Source of the DNA: CAVTQY01 sp963736975 | Lineage (GTDB): Bacteria > Pseudomonadota > Alphaproteobacteria > Acetobacterales > Acetobacteraceae | DNA length: 64,000 nucleotides | Reading direction: 5' to 3' | NCBI GenBank assembly: GCA_963736975.1 | Contig: CAVTQY010000001.1 | Coordinates: forward strand, 2,418,001 to 2,482,000 | Shown: piece after piece, positions 55,002-63,648 of the stretch | Layout: every line of letters begins with the position of its first letter | How positions within the stretch are numbered: the stretch's first letter is position 1 | Translations under genes and position numbers: made by a program | The notes under the pieces: model-generated | Database searches by the model: none | What the model saw: only the letters and a program-made list of their open reading frames with translations | What the model was told of the DNA's origin: nothing

Positions 55002-55431
55002 ATGAGCGATCTCTATGAAGACGATGTGCTGCTCTGGAGTGAGCGCCAGGCCCAGCTGCTACGGCGGATGGCTGCTGGCGAGCGGGTCAACGATCAGGTG
55101 GATTGGGAGAACGTCGCCGAGGAGATCGAGAGCGTGGGCAGGAGCGAATTGCACGCTGTCGAGTTCTCATCTGGTGCAGGCGCTGTTGCATATGCTGAAG
55201 GCGCGGGCTTGGCCCCTCGCGCGGGACGTACCGCATTGGGAAGCGGAGACGCGCGGTCACCGCGCCGACGCGCGCCGGGCGTTCGTCCCTTCCATGCGGC
55301 AGAAGATCGACATCGCCGGGTTGTATCGCGATGCCCTGCACCGGATGCCCAACTCGCATGACGGCCAGGCGCCGTTGCCGATTCCGGCGGAATGCCCGGT
55401 GACGCTCGATCAGTTGTTGTTTGGCGACTGA
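55002..55431 (+). pseudogene. DUF29 family protein, frameshifted
   Basis: The first frame gives YEDDVLLWSERQAQLLRRMA and WENVAEEIESVGRSELHAVE; the second gives SHLVQALLHMLKARAWPLAR, VPSMRQKIDIAGLYRDALHR and the end LDQLLFGD. Together they make a normal 142-residue DUF29 protein. The break is at 55164-55165 (GAGTTCTCAT; one T too many). DUF29 proteins are of unknown function. Confidence 0.8.
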
Positions 55432-55471
55432 GGAGAGGAGTGCCGCGAGTGTGAGCGCCGGCTGTTTCCGG

Positions 55472-56569
55472 TCAGCCTGAACGCGCTCCTCTGGCGCGGC
55501 TTCGTTCTACACGCGCGCCGGAGCCTGCATCGAACAGGTGAAGAGATTGCGGATCGGCGGCGAGGCCGATTCGCTCCCCGATCGCAATCATATGTCGGCC
55601 CGGCAGGGCAGCAACGACGCGCTGACCGGCGAACATCCCGTGCAGATGCGTCTCTGCGCCCGTAGGTTCCACCAGATCGACGTCCATCGTCAGGGCGGGA
55701 TTTGCGCGCGCGATCCGCAGCGCCTCCGGGCGCACACCGGCGATCACTTTCTGCCCGTCAGCAGTCGCGCTGTCTGCCGGCAACGGCAGCACGCCGCGAT
55801 CGTTCACGCGGACCATCACCGTATCGCCGCGCCGCTCGACACGCCCCGGCAACAGGTTCATCGCCGGGGAGCCCAGGAAGCCGGCGACGAACAGATTTGC
55901 CGGACGGTCATACAGATCGAGCGGCGAGCCCATCTGCTCCACCCGGCCGGCATTCATCACCACGATGCGGTCGGCCATGGTCATCGCCTCGATCTGGTCG
56001 TGCGTGACATACACCGTCGTGGCGGCCAGGCGTCGTTGCAGCGACTTGATCTCGGCGCGCATCGCAACGCGTAGCGTTGCATCGAGGTTGGATAGCGGCT
56101 CGTCGAACAGGAACACGGCGGGCTCGCGCACCGTCGCCCGCCCCATCGCCACCCGCTGGCGCTGCCCGCCTGAAAGCTGCTTCGGCAGTCGGTCGAGATA
56201 ATCGAACAGGTTCAGCATCCCGGCCGCCCGATCGACGCGCGTGCTGATCTCGGTCTCGCGCCGCAGCCGCGGCCCGTAGGCGATGTTCCGCCGCGCGGTC
56301 ATGTGCGGAAACAGCGCGTAGGACTGAAAGACCATGGCGATGTTGCGCCGTTGGGGCGGCACATCGTTGGCGCGCACGCCGCCGATCGACAGCTCGCCCT
56401 CGCTGATCGTCTCCAGCCCGGCGATCATGCGCAGCAGCGTCGTTTTGCCGCAGCCCGACGGCCCTACCAGCACGACGAACTCGCCATCCGCGATGTCGAG
56501 GCTCACAGCATGGATCACCTGCAGCTCGCCGTAACGCTTCATCACCTGCCGGAGCGCGACCGTTGCCAC
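55472..56569 (-). CDS. Sugar ABC transporter ATP-binding protein (UgpC/MalK family)
   Basis: A 365-residue ATPase: Walker A GPSGCGKT, LSGGQRQRVAMGRA, Walker B VFLFDEPLSNLDATLR, then VTHDQIEA, with a C-terminal TOBE region (GVRPEALRIARANPAL). It diverges from its own binding protein and two permeases on the plus strand, which together form a complete importer. Confidence 0.93.
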   Translation of the reverse strand: MATVALRQVMKRYGELQVIHAVSLDIADGEFVVLVGPSGCGKTTLLRMIAGLETISEGELSIGGVRANDVPPQRRNIAMVFQSYALFPHMTARRNIAYGPRLRRETEISTRVDRAAGMLNLFDYLDRLPKQLSGGQRQRVAMGRATVREPAVFLFDEPLSNLDATLRVAMRAEIKSLQRRLAATTVYVTHDQIEAMTMADRIVVMNAGRVEQMGSPLDLYDRPANLFVAGFLGSPAMNLLPGRVERRGDTVMVRVNDRGVLPLPADSATADGQKVIAGVRPEALRIARANPALTMDVDLVEPTGAETHLHGMFAGQRVVAALPGRHMIAIGERIGLAADPQSLHLFDAGSGARVERSRARGARSG

Positions 56570-56615
56570 TGCGTCTTATTCCCCGTCCCGGGTTGCACAG
56601 ATAGATGCGGCTGGC

Positions 56616-57902
56616 ATGATCCGGCAACCGCAGGGATTTGGAGGAAACACATGCGAGTTCTCGTACGGCCGTCTGGCTCTGACCGCCGCGGCGGCGTGCC
56701 TGGGCGCTTTGCTGTCGCTCGCGCCGCAGGCGGTGGCGAAAACCGTGCTCCGCGTCACGCTGGCCCAGTACAGCAATAAGACCGGCCCCTATTTCGAGGA
56801 CCTCGCCAAAGCCTTCGAGCAGAAGAACCCGGACATCGAGGTCCGCTATGAGGTAGTGTCCTGGGATACGCTGCAGCAGAAGCTCACCACCGAGATCGCC
56901 GGCGGCGACAATGGCGACATTTCGATCATCGGCACGCGCTGGCTGGTCGATTTCGTCAAGCAGGGCATCGTCGCGCCGCTCGACCCGTATATGAACCAGG
57001 AGTTCCGCGGCCGTTTCATTCCGGTGTTCCTGAAACCGTCGGAGATGGACGGCAAGACCTACGGCCTGCCGATCGCCGCCTCCGCCCGCGCGATGTACTA
57101 CAACACCGCCATCCTCAAGCGCGCCGGGATCGACGCGCCGCCCGCCACCTGGGATGACCTCGTCGCCGATTGCGCGAAGGTCAAGGCACTGAACGAGGCG
57201 AACACCTATTGTTACGGGCTTCAGGGCAAGGAAATCGAGACCGACGTCTATTACTATTACGCGATGTGGAGCTATGGCGGCGATATCCTCACCTCGCAGA
57301 ACACCAGCGGCCTGGCCACGCCGCCGGCGCTGACCGCGGCCGAGCTCTACAAGAAGCTGATCGATCAAGGCTACACGCAGCCGGGCGTCACCGCATATAA
57401 CCGTGAGGACGTGCAGAACCAGTTCAAGCAGGGGCACATCGCGATGATGATCACCGCGCCGTTCCTGGCCAGCCAAATCAAGACGGAAGCGCCGAAGCTG
57501 GCCTACGGCGTGGCGCCCGTGCCGAAGGGAACCACGCAGATCACCTACGGCGTGACCGATTCGATCGTGCTGTTCGCCAACTCACAGCACAAGGCGGAAG
57601 CCGGCAAATTCCTCGACTTCGCCTTCCAGCCGGAGATACGCGCGCAATTCAACCAGAACGAGGGGTTTCTACCGGTGCTGAAATCGGTTGCCGGGATGCC
57701 GCAATTCGCCGATGATCCGGTGCTGAAAGTGTTCACTTCGTTGCTGCCGAATGCGCGGTTCGCGCCGCTGATCCCGAACTGGGAGCAGATCGCTGATTCG
57801 ACGATCAATGCGTTGCAGGCGATCTATCTCAATCAGGCGCAGCCGAAGCAGGCGCTCGATCAGGCGGCGCAGAAGGTGGATGGTATCCTGAAACAGCAGT
57901 GA
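56616..57902 (+). CDS. Extracellular sugar-binding protein of an ABC importer, start region possibly frameshifted
   Basis: A ~420-residue periplasmic SBP family 1 protein. The signal RLALTAAAACLGALLSLAP is followed by VAKTVLRVTLAQYSNKTGPY and typical segments (VKQGIVAPLDPYM, AFPAP-type hinge). The in-frame ATG 56616 has no ribosome site, whereas ATG 56651 has GGAGG six bases upstream but is out of frame; dropping one base near 56663 would give MRVLYGRLALTAAAA. So the natural start is probably 56651 with an extra base. Stop overlaps the permease start (GTGA). Confidence 0.85.
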   Translation: MIRQPQGFGGNTCEFSYGRLALTAAAACLGALLSLAPQAVAKTVLRVTLAQYSNKTGPYFEDLAKAFEQKNPDIEVRYEVVSWDTLQQKLTTEIAGGDNGDISIIGTRWLVDFVKQGIVAPLDPYMNQEFRGRFIPVFLKPSEMDGKTYGLPIAASARAMYYNTAILKRAGIDAPPATWDDLVADCAKVKALNEANTYCYGLQGKEIETDVYYYYAMWSYGGDILTSQNTSGLATPPALTAAELYKKLIDQGYTQPGVTAYNREDVQNQFKQGHIAMMITAPFLASQIKTEAPKLAYGVAPVPKGTTQITYGVTDSIVLFANSQHKAEAGKFLDFAFQPEIRAQFNQNEGFLPVLKSVAGMPQFADDPVLKVFTSLLPNARFAPLIPNWEQIADSTINALQAIYLNQAQPKQALDQAAQKVDGILKQQ

Positions 57903-58789
57903 GGCCGGGCGAGAGATCATCGAAGGATTTTCGTCCCTACCTTCTGATCCTCCCCAGCTTTCTGCTGACTGCTTTCATCATCGCCTATCCGCTGCTCGAT
58001 CTGGCGAGCACCTCGGTGCACGCGGTAACGCGGTTCGGACAGGTGCGCGGCTTCGTGGGGCTAGGCAACTTTGCCAGCGTCCTCGCCGATCCGCTGTTCG
58101 CCGAAAGCCTGTGGCGCACGCTGGAATGGACGGTGGGCGTGGTCGGCGGGACGATCCTGGTTTCGCTTCCAGTGGCGCTGATATTGAACCTGCGTTTCAT
58201 CGGCCGCGGTATCGCGCGGGGGCTGGTCATGCTGCCGTGGGCGGTGTCGCTGACCATGTCAGCCATTGTCTGGCGCTGGACCCTGAATGGGCAGAGCGGA
58301 TTGCTGAACCTGACGTTACAGGAGTTGGGGCTGATCAAGATCCCGATCGTGTGGCTGGCGAGCGGCAACACGGCGTTCCCGATGGAGATCTTCATCGGCA
58401 TCCTGGTGTCGGTCCCGTTCACGGTCACGATCCTACTGGGCGGGCTTTCTTCGCTGCCGGGCGATATCTACGAGGCGGCGGCGATGGAGGGCGCCGAAAC
58501 CTGGCAGCAGTTCCGAACGCTGACGTTGCCGTTGCTGTGGCCGTTTCTGAACATCGCAATCGTGCTGAACATGATCTACGTGTTCAACTCTTTCCCGATC
58601 ATCTGGGTGATGACCGAAGGGGGCCCGGCAAACGCTACCGATATCCTGGTGACGTATCTTTACAAACTGGCGTTCGTGTTTGGCCGGATGGGCGATGCGG
58701 CGGCGGTGTCGCTGCTGATGTTCGCGATCCTGCTCGGCTTTACCCTGATCTATCTGCGGCTGGCGCGTCGGGGTTTGGCGGATGATTAA
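57899..58789 (+). CDS. Sugar ABC transporter permease (MalF/UgpA-like)
   Basis: A 296-residue six-TM permease. RPYLLILPSFLLTAFIIAYP is the first TM, and the EAA loop is YEAAAMEGAETWQQFRTLTLP. It starts at GTG 57899, overlapping the binding-protein stop, and overlaps the next gene by eight bases. Confidence 0.92.
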   Translation: MRPGERSSKDFRPYLLILPSFLLTAFIIAYPLLDLASTSVHAVTRFGQVRGFVGLGNFASVLADPLFAESLWRTLEWTVGVVGGTILVSLPVALILNLRFIGRGIARGLVMLPWAVSLTMSAIVWRWTLNGQSGLLNLTLQELGLIKIPIVWLASGNTAFPMEIFIGILVSVPFTVTILLGGLSSLPGDIYEAAAMEGAETWQQFRTLTLPLLWPFLNIAIVLNMIYVFNSFPIIWVMTEGGPANATDILVTYLYKLAFVFGRMGDAAAVSLLMFAILLGFTLIYLRLARRGLADD

Positions 58790-59603
58790 GCGCAGCCTGC
58801 TGTGCTGGCTGGCGCTCGCACCGCTGGTGGTGGTGAACCTGTTCCCGTTCGCGGTGATGCTGGCGACCGCGGTGAAGCCGCCGGAGGAGGTGCTGTCCGC
58901 GGCTCCGGCCTGGCTGCCCAGCCGGTTCGACTGGCACAATTTCGCGGCGATGTGGCAGGCCGCGAATTTCGGAACTGCGCTGCTCAACAGCCTGTATGTC
59001 GCGTTCCTGTCCGGAGCGGTGTCGATCGCGCTCAGCATCCCGGCTGCCTATGCGTTGTCGCGCTTCCGTTTTCGTGCTCGCCGGCCGTATCGGGATTTCC
59101 TGCTGGTTACGCAAATGCTGTCGCCGATCGTCTTGGTGCTGGGGTTGTTCCGGCTTGCGGCCGCTTTGGGGTTGCTGAATTCGCTTAATGCTTTGGTGCT
59201 GATCTATGGGGCGTTCCAGATCGCGTTCGCGGTCTGGATGATGCAGAGCTATTTCAGCTCTATCCCGGTGGACCTGGAGGAGGCGGCGTGGCTGGAGGGC
59301 GCCTCCCGGCTTCGCGCCATCTGGGACATTTTCCTGCCGATGTCGTTGCCGGCGCTCGCGGTAACGGCGATCTTCACTTTCATCAGTTCCTGGAACGAGT
59401 TTGCCGTTGCGCTGACGGTACTGCGGAGTCAGGATCAATATACACTGCCGATCCAGGTGTTTTCCTTGGTGGCGGGGCGGTATTCGGTGCAATGGGAGCA
59501 AGTGATGGCGGCAACCTTGGCGGCGACGCTGCCGGTGGCGGTCGTGTTCCTGTGGTTCCAGCGGTATCTGGTGCGGGGATTGTCAGTCGGGGCGATAAAA
59601 TAG
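58782..59603 (+). CDS. Sugar ABC transporter permease (MalG/UgpE-like)
   Basis: A 273-residue permease with the EAA loop LEEAAWLEGASRLRAIWDIFLP and a C-terminal FLWFQRYLVRGLSVGAIK, typical of the MalG side. It ends 12 bases before a palindromic repeat into which the second IS has inserted. Confidence 0.92.
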   Translation: MIKRSLLCWLALAPLVVVNLFPFAVMLATAVKPPEEVLSAAPAWLPSRFDWHNFAAMWQAANFGTALLNSLYVAFLSGAVSIALSIPAAYALSRFRFRARRPYRDFLLVTQMLSPIVLVLGLFRLAAALGLLNSLNALVLIYGAFQIAFAVWMMQSYFSSIPVDLEEAAWLEGASRLRAIWDIFLPMSLPALAVTAIFTFISSWNEFAVALTVLRSQDQYTLPIQVFSLVAGRYSVQWEQVMAATLAATLPVAVVFLWFQRYLVRGLSVGAIK

Positions 59604-59615
59604 CGCACATTGGTG

Positions 59616-59643
59616 CCCTCACCCGGTTCGCTTCGCGAACCGA
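59616..59643. repeat. Palindromic repeat element, left part, split by IS copy B
   Basis: CCCTCACCC and the first hairpin GGTTCGCTTCGCGAACC are left of the IS; the second hairpin CTCTCCCGCAATGCGGGAGAG is at 61041-61061. CCGA is duplicated at 59640-59643 and 61035-61038. Confidence 0.9.
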
Positions 59644-61034
59644 TGTCCAACCGGCGACATGGGTAACAGAATAGACCGGCGACATGGGTAACACTTTTCA
59701 TCCGTCATCGAACCAGATCGGCTTGCGGTTGTTGTTGGCCCTGTGGGGTTGTGGGCAACGCGCGTGCGTTGTCCACAAATCCACAGGCTACCCGACGGCG
59801 GCGGCGCCGCGGCTGGCGCAAGCGGCCCTTCGCGTCCAGCAAACCGAGCTCGATCGGGCCATACATCACCCGCCATTCGCCGTCGGCGATCGGGTGCAGC
59901 CCGACCGGTTCGCCGATCAACGGCTCGCCCAGGAACACCCGCTCGCCACGCCACTTGATCTCGCCGTTCGAGCGCACCTGGCGCACCAGCTCAACGCCAG
60001 GATACTCCGGCGAACACAGCTTGCCGGTGTAGGCGCGCGGGCTCGGCTGATAATGCCGCGCCGGCACTTGCTGGCCCAGCGCCTCGTGCGGCCGCTCCGC
60101 ATTGTAACAGCGGCGGAACACCGCGAAGCTGCGGGCCTGCGCCCGCAAGCTCGCCGCCGGCGGGCTTGCCGTCTCCTGCTGCAGCGTCAGGTGCATCCGC
60201 TCGTGCCGACCGTTCTGCTGCGGCGAGCCTGGATCGATCCGATCCGGCCGCACCGAAAGCTTGATCAGCCACACCGATAACCGGCTCAAGCCGCCGGCGC
60301 CGCGTCCGGCAAACGGCGAGCCGTTGTCGCTGCGCAGCGCCATCGGCAGGCCATACTCGCGGAACGCCGCCGCCAGGATCGCCTGCACCGTCGCGGTATC
60401 GGTCCGCCGCACCGCCTGGCAGCGCAACAGATAGCGGCTCCAACTGTCCAACAACGTGAACGGCTCGCAGCGCGCGCCGTCGGCGGTGCGAAACCAGCCC
60501 TTGAAATCGGCCGTCCACACCGCGTTCGGACCCTCGCAGCCGGCAAACGGCGCGCTGCGCGGCGGCACCCGCTCGCGCCGGCGCCGCGGCACCGTCAGGC
60601 CCGCTTCGTCGAACAACACACCCAAAGTGCTGGCCGCCGGCCACACCACCTGCGGATCGCGCGCCGAAAGCCACGCCCGCAGCTTGCGCGGCCCCCAGCT
60701 CGGGTGCTCCCGCCGCGCCGCTACCGCTGCCTCGGCGATCGACCCCGTCACCTGCCGCGGAGAGTGATGCGGCGCCCGGCTGCGGTCGCACAGCCCGGCA
60801 AAACCCTCGTTCTCATACCGCTCTATCCACTTGTAACCGGTCTTGCGGCTAACGCCATAGCGCTGGCACAGCTCCGAAATCGAAAGCCCGTCCTCCTGCC
60901 AGCTCACAATCAGCGACATCCGCTCGTCCATGGGTCCGGTCCTCTGCCACGGCATGGGTCACCTCCATGCCAACCAGTAAACCTGTTACCCATGTCGTCG
61001 GGCCAAACTGTCACCTATGTCCCCGGTTCGGACC
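59644..61034 (-). mobile_element. IS481-family insertion sequence, copy B (1391 bp)
   Basis: Same length, ends and transposase as copy A at 12624-14014, in the same orientation (offset exactly 47020). The 4-bp target duplication is CCGA, inside a palindromic repeat element. The two copies form a direct repeat flanking 45.6 kb that includes priA and the atp genes. Confidence 0.94.
59705..60955 (-). CDS. IS481-family transposase, copy B
   Basis: A 416-residue DDE transposase identical in sequence to copy A: N-terminal HTH (ISELCQRYGVSRKTGYKW), acidic residues in TADFKG, RSDNGSPF and NGRHERMH. An intact frame means it may be active. Confidence 0.95.
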   Translation of the reverse strand: MPWQRTGPMDERMSLIVSWQEDGLSISELCQRYGVSRKTGYKWIERYENEGFAGLCDRSRAPHHSPRQVTGSIAEAAVAARREHPSWGPRKLRAWLSARDPQVVWPAASTLGVLFDEAGLTVPRRRRERVPPRSAPFAGCEGPNAVWTADFKGWFRTADGARCEPFTLLDSWSRYLLRCQAVRRTDTATVQAILAAAFREYGLPMALRSDNGSPFAGRGAGGLSRLSVWLIKLSVRPDRIDPGSPQQNGRHERMHLTLQQETASPPAASLRAQARSFAVFRRCYNAERPHEALGQQVPARHYQPSPRAYTGKLCSPEYPGVELVRQVRSNGEIKWRGERVFLGEPLIGEPVGLHPIADGEWRVMYGPIELGLLDAKGRLRQPRRRRRRVACGFVDNARALPTTPQGQQQPQADLVR

Positions 61035-61063
61035 CCGACCTCTCCCGCAATGCGGGAGAGGTG
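61035..61063. repeat. Palindromic repeat element, right part, split by IS copy B
   Basis: Carries the duplicated CCGA and the CTCTCCCGCAATGCGGGAGAG hairpin. Joined to 59616-59643 it reconstitutes a complete element. Confidence 0.88.
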
Positions 61064-61114
61064 GACGACCGCGACGGGGGCTGATTTCATTCAGGTGGAT
61101 CGAAGGAGCAGAGC

Positions 61115-61783
61115 ATGAGCGCGACACTGCCGGTGATCGAAGACTTGCGGCGCCTGCTCTACACACCCGTGATCTCCGATGTGCTCGACGGATTCGGCTT
61201 GATGCGCCAGGCGCTGCCGCCATTCATCCGTCCGCTCGACGAGTTGCTGACGCTGCTCGGGCGTGTCCGGACCGGGCGCTATGTGCCTCTCGCGGGTGGC
61301 GCCTCGCAGCCCAATCCCTACATCCTGGAGATGGAGCTGATCGACGCCTTGCAGCCGGGCGAGGTTCCCATCCTCGCCTGCGACGGCCCGACCGATCTGA
61401 TCGCGCCCTGGGGTGAACTGCTGTCCACAGCGGCGCGCGCCCGCGGTGCGGCCGGCTGCATCACCGACGGGTTGGTGCGCGATATCGCGCGGATCCGCGC
61501 CATGCAGTTTCCGGTGTTCCACGGCGGCATCGGACCGCTCGATACGAAAGGGCGGGCCGAGATGGTGGAAAAGGACATGCCGGTCAGCATCGGCGGCGTC
61601 CGCGCGGCTCTGGGTGACTGGGTGCTGGGCGATATCGACGGCGTTGTGATCATTCCCGCCGATCGTGCCGAAGCAGTGTTCCGCGCCGCGCTTGACAAGA
61701 TCGAGGCCGAGGATACCACCCGCGCGGAACTCGAAGCGGGCGCCAGCCTTCAGGAGGTGTACGCCCGTTACGGCGTTTTGTGA
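61115..61783 (+). CDS. RraA-like protein (HMG/CHA aldolase family)
   Basis: A 222-residue RraA-fold protein. GELLSTAARARGAAGCITDGLVRD carries the metal/oxyanion residues (G-x-x-T...TDG-x-x-RD) used by 4-hydroxy-4-methyl-2-oxoglutarate / 4-carboxy-4-hydroxy-2-oxoadipate aldolases; RNase E inhibitor RraA shares the fold. AAGGAGC precedes ATG 61115. Next to a semialdehyde dehydrogenase, a catabolic aldolase role is likelier than RNA turnover. Confidence 0.85.
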   Translation: MSATLPVIEDLRRLLYTPVISDVLDGFGLMRQALPPFIRPLDELLTLLGRVRTGRYVPLAGGASQPNPYILEMELIDALQPGEVPILACDGPTDLIAPWGELLSTAARARGAAGCITDGLVRDIARIRAMQFPVFHGGIGPLDTKGRAEMVEKDMPVSIGGVRAALGDWVLGDIDGVVIIPADRAEAVFRAALDKIEAEDTTRAELEAGASLQEVYARYGVL

Positions 61784-61797
61784 AAGAGAGGTCAGCC

Positions 61798-63228
61798 ATG
61801 TATCCGGACGTGCAGCTCTTCATCGAGGGCAAATGGACCAAAGCTGCCGGCGGGCGGACGATCACGGTGGAAAATCCCGCCACCGGAGAGACCATCGGCC
61901 ATGTGGCGCACGCGGACCGCGCCGATCTCGACCGCGCGCTGGAAGCGGCGGAGAAGGGATTCCATGTCTGGCGTAAGGTCTCGGCTTACGACCGCGCCAA
62001 GCTGATGCGCAAAGCCGCCGAGATCCTGCGTGAGCGCGCCGACACGATCGCGCGGATGATGACCTTGGAGCAGGGCAAGCCGCTGCCGGAAGCCAGGCTG
62101 GAGACCCTGGCCGGCGCCGACGTGATCGACTGGTTCGCCGAGGAAGCACGCCGCACTTATGGCCGGGTTATCCCGGCGCGGGCCGAAGGCATTTACCAGC
62201 TCGTGATCAAGGAACCGGTGGGACCCGCCGCGGCGTTCACGCCGTGGAACTTTCCGATCAACCAGGTGGTCCGCAAATTGTCGGCCGCGCTGGCAGCGGG
62301 TTGCTCGATCATCGTCAAGCCGCCGGAGGAAACGCCCGCGTCACCGGCGGAGCTGATCCGCGCCTTCGTCGATGCCGGCGTGCCGGCCGGCGTGGTCAAT
62401 GTTGTCTATGGCGTGCCGGCGGAGATTTCAGAATATCTCATTCCCCATCCGGTGATCCGCAAAATCTCCTTCACCGGTTCCACCGCGGTGGGAAAACATC
62501 TTGCCGCACTCGCCGGCGAGCATATGAAACGCGCGACGATGGAGCTTGGCGGACATGCGCCGGCGATCGTCTTCGACGATGCGGATATTGAGACCGCCAG
62601 CAAAATCCTGTCGATGAGCAAGATCCGCAATGCCGGGCAGGTGTGCATCTCGCCGACACGGTTTCTGGTCCAGGAGCCGGTATTTGATGAGTTCGTTGAC
62701 AAATTTCTCGGTCATATCAAGCGGGTGAAAGTTGGTGACGGGCTCGAATCCGGCACCCAGATGGGGCCGATGGCCAATCCGCGCCGCATTCAGGCGATGG
62801 AGAGCTTCGTGTCCGATGCCGCGAAACACGGGGAGCTGCGCACGGGAGGCAACCGCATCGGGAACAAAGGGAATTTCTTCGAGCCGACCGTACTCACGGA
62901 TGTCTCCACCGATGCCCGCATCATGAACGAGGAACCGTTCGGGCCGGTGGCGGTGATTAACCGGTTCCGCACCTTCGACGAGGTGGTGACCGAGGCAAAT
63001 CGCCTTCCTTACGGGCTTGCATCGTATGCCTACACGCGATCCGCGAAGACTGCGGGTGCCATTGCCGCAGCGGTCGAGGCCGGAATGATGTCAATCAACC
63101 ATCACGGTCTGGCGCTGCCCGAAGTCCCGTTCGGCGGTGTGAAGGATTCCGGCTATGGCTCTGAAGGTGGGCTGGAGGCGATCGAGTCTTATTTGATTAC
63201 GAAGTTCGTGTCCCAGGCTGGGTTGTAA
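61798..63228 (+). CDS. gabD: NAD(P)-dependent aldehyde dehydrogenase (succinate-semialdehyde dehydrogenase-like)
   Basis: A 476-residue ALDH. Cofactor segment FTPWNFPINQVVRKLSAALA, catalytic Glu in MELGGHAP and Cys in NAGQVCISPTRF are present. The C-terminal PFGGVKDSGYGSEGGLEAI matches the GabD-type group. ATG 61798 is preceded by GAGAGG; an upstream GTG at 61780 overlaps the RraA stop. Substrate could be succinate semialdehyde or a related semialdehyde from the aldolase step. Confidence 0.92.
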   Translation: MYPDVQLFIEGKWTKAAGGRTITVENPATGETIGHVAHADRADLDRALEAAEKGFHVWRKVSAYDRAKLMRKAAEILRERADTIARMMTLEQGKPLPEARLETLAGADVIDWFAEEARRTYGRVIPARAEGIYQLVIKEPVGPAAAFTPWNFPINQVVRKLSAALAAGCSIIVKPPEETPASPAELIRAFVDAGVPAGVVNVVYGVPAEISEYLIPHPVIRKISFTGSTAVGKHLAALAGEHMKRATMELGGHAPAIVFDDADIETASKILSMSKIRNAGQVCISPTRFLVQEPVFDEFVDKFLGHIKRVKVGDGLESGTQMGPMANPRRIQAMESFVSDAAKHGELRTGGNRIGNKGNFFEPTVLTDVSTDARIMNEEPFGPVAVINRFRTFDEVVTEANRLPYGLASYAYTRSAKTAGAIAAAVEAGMMSINHHGLALPEVPFGGVKDSGYGSEGGLEAIESYLITKFVSQAGL

Positions 63229-63232
63229 CCGG

Positions 63233-63285
63233 CCCTCACCCGGTTCGCTGCGCGAACCGACCTCTCCCGCGTAGCGGGAGAGGTG
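63233..63285. repeat. Palindromic repeat element after the aldehyde dehydrogenase gene
   Basis: A complete intergenic copy: GGTTCGCTGCGCGAACC then CTCTCCCGCGTAGCGGGAGAG. It lies between the dehydrogenase stop and the HU gene and may act as a transcription terminator or mRNA stabiliser. Confidence 0.88.
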
Positions 63286-63378
63286 AGTAGGCTGGGGCAG
63301 AACTAAACCGTTGCACTGGCGCGGCGAATTTGGCATGGGCATTCGGCCGGGCTGGCAACAACTCGCAAGAGGAATGGG

Positions 63379-63648
63379 ATGTCGAAGGCCTTTATTGCCC
63401 AGGTCATCAGGGACTCCGCCGATCTGACGGGCGCGGCGGCCACCCGAACGGCTGGTCACCTGATGGACGCGATCGTCAAGGAGTTGCGGAAGTCGGGTAA
63501 GTTCACCCTTCCCAGCTTCGGTACTTTTGTTGTGCGCAAAACCCGGGCCCGTAAGGGGTTGAATCCCCGTACCGGCAAGTCGATCAAGGTGAAGGCCGGC
63601 AAAACCGTACGGTTCAAGGCTTCGCCCACGCTCAAGAAGGCAGTCTGA
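63379..63648 (+). CDS. HU family DNA-binding protein
   Basis: An 89-residue histone-like protein. The N-terminal helices (SKAFIAQVIRDSADLTGAAA) and the beta-arm region FTLPSFGTFVVRKTRARKGLNPRTG with the basic end FKASPTLKKAV fit HU/IHF. The arm reads GLNPRTGKSIKV, as in HU. A GAGGAATGGG ribosome site precedes ATG 63379. Confidence 0.92.
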   Translation: MSKAFIAQVIRDSADLTGAAATRTAGHLMDAIVKELRKSGKFTLPSFGTFVVRKTRARKGLNPRTGKSIKVKAGKTVRFKASPTLKKAV

